Notes under the pieces: generated by a model
Database searches by the model: none
What the model saw: the letters and a program-made list of their open reading frames with translations, nothing else
What the model was told of the DNA's origin: nothing
Translations under genes and position numbers: made by a program
NCBI GenBank assembly: GCA_902806365.1
Contig: CADCWJ010000822.1
Span: 1-7,581, forward strand
Source of the DNA: an uncultured Thermomicrobiales bacterium
GTDB lineage: Bacteria > Chloroflexota > Chloroflexia > Thermomicrobiales > UBA6265
Reading direction: 5' to 3'
DNA length: 7,581 nt
In this document: piece by piece, positions 1-4,468 of the stretch
Numbering within the stretch: the first letter of the stretch is position 1
Layout: the number at the start of each line of letters is the position of its first letter

Positions 1-1285
1 TCGACCCGTCCCGCATCCCGCCCCAAACCTCTTCGACAAGGGTCCGAAGCGAGATGCCCATCGGCACTTCGACCAAGCCCATCGTCTTGACGGGACCTTG
101 GACGGTCATCAGCTTCGTGCCCTTGCTGCCCTCTGTGCCGATGGCCGCGAACCACTCCCCCCCGCGCATGATGATGTCGGGGATATTGGCCAGGGTTTCG
201 GTATTGTTGGCGATGGTCGGGCGCTTCCAGATGCCCTCCTCGACGGAACGGGGGGGCTTGGTCCGAGGCTGGCCACGAACGCCCATGATGGAGAACATCA
301 GGGCGGAACCCTCGCCACAGATGTAAGCGCCACCGCCGGTCCGGACGCGGAAGGCGACCGACTTGCCGGAACCGAGCACGTTCTGGCCGATCAGGCCGAG
401 CCGTTCGGCGTCGGCGACCGCCTTGCGGAATCGCTGGATCGCGAGCGGGTACTCACCGCCGATGTAGTTGTATCCGCGCTCTGCGCCGCACACGATGCAC
501 GAGATCAGGATGCCCTCGAGGATCCGGTGGGGATCGCCCTCGTGGATCCGGCGGTCCTTGTAGACGTTCGGCTCGCCCTCGTGACTATTGCAGATCACGA
601 ATTTGGGGCGCGCCTTCGCCTTCCGCCCACTCTCCCACTTGATCCCAGCCGGAAACCCCGCCCCGCCCCGGCCACGGAGGCCGGAGGCGGCGACCTCAGC
701 AATCGCCTCTTCGGCCGACATGTCGAAAAGGACCCGGAAGTACGCGCTGTAGGCGCCACGGGCCATGGCGTCCTCGATCGACTCGGGTTCGATCACGCCG
801 ACGTTCCGGAGGACGATGCGCTCCTGGTGGCGGAAGAACGGGTGGTCATCCAATGACGGGACCGACTCGAATGCGGCACCATCGCGAACGCCGAGCGCCC
901 GGTGTTCCAGCGCTCCGGCCAACAATGCCGGAACCTCCGCCGGTTCAATGTTTGCGTACACGATTGGCGGTTGGTCCGGGCGCTTGACCTCGACCCAGGT
1001 CTCTATCCACATCGCACCATTGCCGCTGACCTCGCGCACGATGGCGGCGCTACCGGACAATTCGCGGCGACAGGCGGCAAGGACCTCAATCGCACCCTTC
1101 GCGAGCGACGAACTGTCTACCCCGACGCTGACGACGGTCTGGTCAGCCGACCACATCTCGTCCCAGCGCCGCTCAGCGGCGGCGCGGAATGCCTCAAAGT
1201 CACCGCGACTCGTCAGCCGTTGCAGGCCCGAGTCCGGGTGCGGGAGGGTGCCTGACGGGGTAGCGTGCGTTGCGGACGTGGACAT
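1..1285 (-). CDS. nuoF: NuoF-type NADH-binding flavoprotein subunit (partial, C-terminus off the left edge)
   Basis: This is the 51-kDa NADH/FMN-binding subunit of a complex I, hydrogenase or formate dehydrogenase diaphorase; about 428 residues are visible. Residues ~48-130 align with the thioredoxin-like ferredoxin domain found at the N-terminus of HndC-type NuoF proteins, but its four cysteines are absent. The segment RIVLRNVG (~155-162), the FMN loop GLRGRGGAGFPAGIKW (~202-217), the nucleotide-site segment CNSHEGEPNVYKDR (232-245), GAYICGEGSALM (~319-330) and NNTETLANIP (~360-369) identify the family. The SLBB domain has just begun at the edge, and the C-terminal 4Fe-4S domain lies outside. 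The ATG at 1283-1285 is chosen because GGGAGG (1294-1299) lies 8 nt upstream, overlapping the end of nuoE. The 3-nt gap to nuoE implies translational coupling and one transcript. Departures from the family: an acidic residue of the usual D-E-[SG]-[ED] motif is His235, and GEET is GEGS. The family call is firm. Whether the partner is formate dehydrogenase, a hydrogenase or complex I cannot be told from the window. Confidence 0.93.
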   Translation of the reverse strand, partial: MSTSATHATPSGTLPHPDSGLQRLTSRGDFEAFRAAAERRWDEMWSADQTVVSVGVDSSSLAKGAIEVLAACRRELSGSAAIVREVSGNGAMWIETWVEVKRPDQPPIVYANIEPAEVPALLAGALEHRALGVRDGAAFESVPSLDDHPFFRHQERIVLRNVGVIEPESIEDAMARGAYSAYFRVLFDMSAEEAIAEVAASGLRGRGGAGFPAGIKWESGRKAKARPKFVICNSHEGEPNVYKDRRIHEGDPHRILEGILISCIVCGAERGYNYIGGEYPLAIQRFRKAVADAERLGLIGQNVLGSGKSVAFRVRTGGGAYICGEGSALMFSIMGVRGQPRTKPPRSVEEGIWKRPTIANNTETLANIPDIIMRGGEWFAAIGTEGSKGTKLMTVQGPVKTMGLVEVPMGISLRTLVEEVWGGMRDGS

Positions 1286-1288
1286 CAG

Positions 1289-1819
1289 CTAAACCTCCCG
1301 AGTCGTGCCGCGTGAGAACGCCTGGCCGAGGACGGCGTCGAGCCGATCCGGGGTGAGGTCACCGTGGAAATCTTGGTCCAGCTTGACGAATGGGGCGCGA
1401 TCGCACACACCCAGGCACCCGTTGACGACTTGGATCGTCAACTCACCGTCGGCCGTGGTGTCACCATCTCCGATGCCGTATCCGTCCTGGAGATGTTGCA
1501 CGAGTCGCTGGGACCCCAAGGCGTAACAGGACATCCCGTGACAGACCAACATGAAATGCTTGCCACGGGGTTCTGTCCGGAAGTCCGCGTAGAAGGTGAG
1601 CAACCCATAGACGCGGTTCTCGGTCGTGCCGAGGTGGTCCGCAACCAGTCGGGCGGCGTCGATCGAAACCCAACCGAAGTGTTCGTTGATTTCCTGGAGA
1701 GCCGCGAGGATGAGTTCCTGAGCCTCCTGGTGATCGGAGGGCTGGATATGCGAAAGGAGCTCCCGCACCACCGCAAGGTCGATCTCAGAGGAAGGGGCGG
1801 TGGAGACGGGGTGAGACAC
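1289..1819 (-). CDS. nuoE: NuoE-type [2Fe-2S] thioredoxin-like subunit
   Basis: This is a 176-residue, 24-kDa-type subunit that pairs with NuoF and holds the N1a-type [2Fe-2S] cluster beside the flavin. A helical N-terminal region (~12-80) contains the family-typical INEHFGWVS and RVYGLLTFYADF segments. The thioredoxin-like domain follows, with the four ligands as C93-x4-C98 (CHGMSC) and C135-x3-C139 (CLGVC). The length matches the family (160-180). The start is GTG at 1817-1819, with GGAG (1826-1829) 6 nt upstream; the stop is TAG at 1289-1291, only 3 nt before nuoF. It is the first gene of the transcript from the promoter at 1891-1919. It supplies the intact cluster that the N-terminal domain of the adjacent NuoF has lost. 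It could equally be named HndA, HoxE or FdsG according to the partner enzyme. Confidence 0.95.
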   Translation of the reverse strand: MSHPVSTAPSSEIDLAVVRELLSHIQPSDHQEAQELILAALQEINEHFGWVSIDAARLVADHLGTTENRVYGLLTFYADFRTEPRGKHFMLVCHGMSCYALGSQRLVQHLQDGYGIGDGDTTADGELTIQVVNGCLGVCDRAPFVKLDQDFHGDLTPDRLDAVLGQAFSRGTTREV

Positions 1820-1846
1820 GCGGTGCTCCGATGCCGTGCCGAACAG

Positions 1847-1879
1847 GTCCCGGGCGCAGCAAACTCCCGCGCCCGGGAC
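1847..1879 (-). promoter_or_regulatory. Perfect 11-bp hairpin in the nuoE leader
   Basis: The arms GTCCCGGGCGC (1847-1857) and GCGCCCGGGAC (1869-1879) are perfectly complementary around an 11-nt loop. No T-run follows on either strand, so it does not look like an intrinsic terminator. With the predicted start near 1884, the stem would sit about 5 nt from the mRNA 5' end and about 18 nt before the Shine-Dalgarno sequence. It could be a 5' stabilising stem, an attenuation or protein-binding element, or a DNA operator. The structure is plain; the role is inference. Confidence 0.6.
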
Positions 1880-1890
1880 GACATATGGCG

Positions 1891-1919
1891 AGTATAGGTA
1901 CGCTTGGAGGCACCGTCAA
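1891..1919 (-). promoter_or_regulatory. Sigma-70-type promoter for nuoE-nuoF
   Basis: On the minus strand, TTGACG (1914-1919) and TATACT (1891-1896) are separated by exactly 17 bp. Each box matches the consensus at 5 of 6 bases, rare for such GC-rich DNA. The predicted start lies near 1884, giving a leader of about 65 nt before the nuoE GTG. It falls between the zinc-ribbon gene stop (1947) and nuoE, so the nuo pair can be expressed independently of the genes upstream. Confidence 0.72.
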
Positions 1920-1927
1920 AGCGATGA

Positions 1928-1943
1928 GGGGCGCTCGCTCCCC
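1928..1943 (-). terminator. Weak terminator-like hairpin after the zinc-ribbon gene
   Basis: Just after the TAA at 1947-1949, the minus strand has GGGG and CCCC arms around AGCGAGCG, followed a few bases later by a short CTTTG. The stem is short and the T-run poor. It is offered only because it sits between the zinc-ribbon gene stop and the nuoE promoter. Confidence 0.25.
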
Positions 1944-1946
1944 ACA

Positions 1947-2351
1947 TTATCCCCGGGCGAACAGGGCGTTGAAATCGCCATCGAAGCTGCTGAGAAACTC
2001 GTGGACATCGATGACATCGTCGGTCGTCACCACCGGCAGGGGCGGGGTCGGGTCAAATGACTCATCATCGCCGCGGCCAAGGACGCCGACGGCAGGGTCG
2101 CCGTCGAACTCCGAACGGCTGAGGTCTTGGAGCGCCTCCTTCGCCTCGCGAGGATCGCCATCGTCCAGCACGGCGGCGACGAACGACCGGGCGTGGCACT
2201 CCTCGCACTCCACCACCATCGTCCACATAGCTGGCTTTCGGGAAACGACGTGCACATCGTCGGGGACGAACGTGTGGTGGCAAACGCCACAGCGACCCAT
2301 CCGATCGATGACCTTCTGCTTGATCTGGCGGTCGGGAACCGAATTCTCCAT
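1947..2351 (-). CDS. Small zinc-ribbon protein, function unknown
   Basis: This is a 134-residue protein I cannot name. C21-x2-C24 (CGVCHH) and C49-x2-C52 (CEECH) look like the two knuckles of a treble-clef or zinc-ribbon site, with His25, His26 and His53 next to them. The middle (~60-110) is charged and probably flexible. The C-terminus (~110-131) holds a hydrophobic and acidic stretch, DVIDVHEFLSSFDGDF, that resembles the end of the neighbouring DUF151 protein. There is no signal peptide or membrane segment, so it is probably cytoplasmic. The start is ATG at 2349-2351; AGGAG lies upstream at a longer than usual distance (about 13 nt). It lies 55 nt after the DUF151 gene on the same strand and is probably co-transcribed. 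A nucleic-acid-binding or adaptor role is possible but unproven. Confidence 0.8.
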   Translation of the reverse strand: MENSVPDRQIKQKVIDRMGRCGVCHHTFVPDDVHVVSRKPAMWTMVVECEECHARSFVAAVLDDGDPREAKEALQDLSRSEFDGDPAVGVLGRGDDESFDPTPPLPVVTTDDVIDVHEFLSSFDGDFNALFARG

Positions 2352-2406
2352 GTGAGACGACTCACTCCTGGCTTGGGTCCAGGTGGCCTGGCGGCATTCG
2401 CCGTCG

Positions 2407-2958
2407 CTACCCCTTGGACCGCTTGTCGAAATCTTCGAGGTCGAGCGTATTGATGAAGTCTCGGAAGACGGTCAACCGCTCGTCATCGGGTGCGCCACCG
2501 GCGGTGGCGTCGGCCTCCACAGTCGCTGGCGTGGCGGACTCGTCTTCATCATCATCCCCGTCGGGCACGAGGGACGCCCGATCCATCACGCGCTCCGAGA
2601 CGAGGATAGGTACCTTGGCACGGACCGCGATGGCGATCGCGTCGCTGGGACGTGCGTCAATATCCACCGTACGATCGCCGTGCCGGAGCACGATGGTCGC
2701 GTAATAGATCTCGTCGGTCAGGTCGGAGACCAGGACGCGCTCTATCTGTCCATTTAGGTCGGCGACGATCGACTTGACGAGGTCGTACGGCAAGGGTCGT
2801 GCCGCGTTGACGCCTTGGATCTCCATCGCGATTGCCTCGGCTTCCCAGACGCCGATCCAGATCGGGAGATGGCGCGGCCCGTCGACCTCCTTGAGGATGA
2901 CGACCCGGTTCTGGTTGACGAGGCTGACGCGGATGCTCTCGACGACGGTCTCGATCAT
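2407..2958 (-). CDS. Bifunctional nuclease family protein (DUF151/BFN domain)
   Basis: This 183-residue protein carries a DUF151 (bifunctional nuclease) domain over residues ~1-130. Family marks are the LPIWIGVWEAEAIAME segment (~31-46), RPLPYDLV (~54-61), and DARPSDAIAIAVRAKVPI (101-118), the most conserved block. An acidic low-complexity linker (~132-160) leads to a C-terminal tail VFRDFINTLDLEDF (~164-177), a motif often seen at the end of bacterial members. Plant BFN proteins have RNase and DNase activity and a UVR-type tail; the function of bacterial members is poorly settled, so nuclease activity here is only by homology. The start is ATG at 2956-2958, with GGAGG (2968-2972) 9 nt upstream. 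It is the first gene of a likely two-gene unit with the zinc-ribbon gene. Confidence 0.9.
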   Translation of the reverse strand: MIETVVESIRVSLVNQNRVVILKEVDGPRHLPIWIGVWEAEAIAMEIQGVNAARPLPYDLVKSIVADLNGQIERVLVSDLTDEIYYATIVLRHGDRTVDIDARPSDAIAIAVRAKVPILVSERVMDRASLVPDGDDDEDESATPATVEADATAGGAPDDERLTVFRDFINTLDLEDFDKRSKG

Positions 2959-3373
2959 CGTCCGTGTCCTCCATCCGAAGCGGTGGGGTCATGGTGCGCG
3001 GTGTTGCGGACGGCTCCGCGCGGGCGAGGATGGAGTGGGGCTGACGCGGGGTGATCCATCGACCGACACTCTATATTCTACACCGGTGCCCGGTCTCCGC
3101 GAGGAACTCGGACGACCATCTGTCGCAATCCGGGGACCGTGACCACTCGCTCGACTTCCCTATCGGATTGGTCCGTCGACCCGGGGCATGGGGCAACCGC
3201 CGATCTGATGAAGGACTACTTGACCTCGCGGAACAGGTAAGCGGGCCTGGTCCCCATCTCATTAAACAGGGCACGAAGATTCAGTCGCCTCGCGTCGCTC
3301 GACCCGGACGGCTGTTAGGCCTGAGAGACCGGTCGATGGGTGACAGGACTTGAGGCACCACCCAACTGCGTGA
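2959..3373. other. 415-bp intergenic region without a recognised gene
   Basis: This lies between the starts of the DUF151 unit and the end of lepB, both on the minus strand. It must contain the promoter of the DUF151 unit. The best minus-strand -10 candidates are TAGAAT (3075-3080) in a short AT-rich patch and TTTAAT (3261-3266), but neither has a good -35 partner at 16-18 bp. No tRNA, riboswitch core or terminator with a T-run was recognised. A 100-codon plus-strand frame (3051-3353) lacks a ribosome-binding site and any family motif. The length leaves room for a leader or small RNA, but I cannot show one. Confidence 0.5.
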
Positions 3374-3397
3374 CTACCCGGCGAGCTCCGGGTAGTC
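3372..3397 (-). repeat. Perfect 10-bp inverted repeat across the lepB stop codon
   Basis: GACTACCCGG (3372-3381) and CCGGGTAGTC (3388-3397) form a perfect stem with the 6-nt loop CGAGCT. The stop codon of the signal peptidase gene (TAG, minus strand, 3374-3376) lies inside one arm. No T-run follows on the minus strand, so this is not a typical intrinsic terminator. It could protect the mRNA 3' end or be a factor-assisted termination site. Confidence 0.5.
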
Positions 3398-4144
3398 GTA
3401 GTGGGGAACCATGTCCAAGTGTTCCATCGGCCAATAGGTCAACCATGCTTTGCCAATGATGTCGTCGACCGAAACCGGGCCGAATGCCCGGGAATCGGTG
3501 CTGTTGTTCCGATTGTCACCGAGGACGAACACCGTTCCATCCGGCACGGTGACCGGTCCGCAGAACCGCTCGGTCGTGCAGCCCGTGATGCCATCCGCGA
3601 TGTAGGGTTCATCGACTTCTACATCGTTGATGAACACGCTGCCGTTGCGGATCTCGACGGTGTCTCCCGGTAGGCCGATCACCCGTTTTATGTAGGGCTG
3701 CTCCGACGGACGGGCCGTGGGCGGGTCAAAGACGATGATGTCCCCGCGCTCGGGTGGGTGGAAGAGATAGATGACGTCTTCGCCTTCCCGGTCATCGCCG
3801 GGGAGGATATTGAGCAGGTCGTTGCGGTCGAAATGGAAGTAAACGTTGCGGTTGACCAGCAGCATCTCGGTGTCTACCAAATTCGGCACCATGCTGCTGC
3901 CGTCGACCTTGAAGTTCAGGACGACGGCCCGGACGGCCACGAAGATGACCGCTGCCAAGATGACCGTCTCGACCACCTCTCGGATGGCTCGCCCCGCTCC
4001 AGAGCGGGACCGCGGCCGGAGATCGGCCTCCGCACCGGTGAGTTGGTCGTCCACCGCCGTGATCTCGTAATGGTCACCCTCGGTCGGTGCCCCAAAATGG
4101 GGGGCATCGCGCCGGGTCACCGGGTGTTCTCTGTCCATCGTCAT
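3374..4144 (-). CDS. lepB: Signal peptidase I (type I leader peptidase, S26)
   Basis: This is a membrane-bound serine protease that removes signal peptides from Sec- and Tat-exported preproteins on the outer face of the membrane. It has 256 residues. A hydrophilic N-terminal extension (~1-52) contains acidic and Arg-rich patches; one membrane helix follows at ~54-78 (VVETVILAAVIFVAVRAVV). Catalytic Ser84 is in box B (GSSMVP, 82-87), and catalytic Lys153 is in YIKRVIGLPGD (151-161). Box E is GDNRNNSTDSR (209-219). C189 and C195 are spaced so that they could form a disulfide in the exported domain. The start is ATG at 4142-4144; another ATG two codons on (4136-4138) is possible but lies farther from the AGG-rich upstream stretch. 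It diverges from the kinase gene across 324 bp. TatA and SecG in the same window fit a local export theme. Confidence 0.96.
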   Translation of the reverse strand: MTMDREHPVTRRDAPHFGAPTEGDHYEITAVDDQLTGAEADLRPRSRSGAGRAIREVVETVILAAVIFVAVRAVVLNFKVDGSSMVPNLVDTEMLLVNRNVYFHFDRNDLLNILPGDDREGEDVIYLFHPPERGDIIVFDPPTARPSEQPYIKRVIGLPGDTVEIRNGSVFINDVEVDEPYIADGITGCTTERFCGPVTVPDGTVFVLGDNRNNSTDSRAFGPVSVDDIIGKAWLTYWPMEHLDMVPHYDYPELAG

Positions 4145-4380
4145 CCCAACCTAGGCCTCGTCCGGAGAGGAAGGGCTCCCCGGCCCGGGTCGGGACGGAA
4201 CTCCTCCAGCGTATGCGGTCACGGTAGCACAACGGCTCTCCACCGGTCCGAACCGGAGCCGCTGCTGATGCCGCGGCGGGCCGAATCGTGGCAGGTGGGC
4301 GCGGCGAACGCACCTCCCGACCCAGATGGTGTCTACCCGGTACTAAAGACCCAACTCCCGTCACCGGGCCGCGCGCGGGG

Positions 4381-4410
4381 GTGCCAACAGTCGGGAAATT
4401 TCCCTACAAT
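4381..4410 (+). promoter_or_regulatory. Probable promoter of the kinase gene
   Basis: The -10 box TACAAT (4405-4410) matches the consensus at 5 of 6 bases. GTGCCA (4381-4386), 18 bp upstream, matches TTGACA at 4 of 6. The predicted start is near 4417, leaving about 50 nt of leader to the GTG at 4469. The call rests mainly on the -10 box and its AT-rich setting, which stands out from the surrounding GC-rich DNA. Confidence 0.55.
4393..4404. promoter_or_regulatory. 12-bp perfect palindrome inside the kinase promoter (candidate operator)
   Basis: GGGAAATTTCCC is a perfect 12-bp palindrome ending on the base before the TACAAT box, so it fills most of the -35/-10 spacer. A dimeric regulator bound here would block or reshape the promoter. 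One or two perfect 12-bp palindromes are expected by chance in a window this size, so only its position makes it notable. The regulator is unknown. Confidence 0.4.
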
Positions 4411-4468
4411 GGAAAGGACGAGTCGCGCGTCAGCAATGCGCTCGTCCCCGATTGAACAAGGAGCGAGC

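Larger units (their letters stand above)
4145..4468. other. Divergent spacer between lepB and the kinase gene
   Basis: This 324-bp region must carry both promoters. The plus-strand side holds the kinase promoter and its palindrome. On the minus strand I found no -35/-10 pair worth naming for lepB. A GGAGGAG at about 4201-4207 (minus strand) is not followed by a start codon at a usable distance. Reading frames continue through this DNA on both strands, but they show no family motifs. Confidence 0.6.

Noticed and set aside
98..856. Plus-strand open frame of 252 codons
   Set aside because: It is antisense to nuoF, has no family motifs or ribosome-binding site, and is explained by high GC content.
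1364..1897. Plus-strand open frame of 177 codons
   Set aside because: It mirrors nuoE on the other strand; nuoE has clear cysteine ligands and a good start site.
3051..3353. Plus-strand open frame of 100 codons in the gap before lepB
   Set aside because: It starts with GTG without a ribosome-binding site, has irregular composition and matches no family pattern I know.
3300..3360. A CCTGAGAGACC segment resembling part of a TPP riboswitch, and GGTGG.. resembling a T-box
   Set aside because: The other required conserved blocks and pairing are missing, and no suitable gene follows on that strand.
4074..4364. Minus-strand frame of 96 codons overlapping the start of lepB
   Set aside because: It is Pro/Arg-rich out-of-frame sequence overlapping a well-supported gene; it has no motifs.
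3758..4468. Upstream extension of the kinase frame giving a 929-residue protein
   Set aside because: The extension runs antisense through the conserved catalytic part of lepB, shows no domain, and a GTG with an ideal Shine-Dalgarno sequence lies at 4469.
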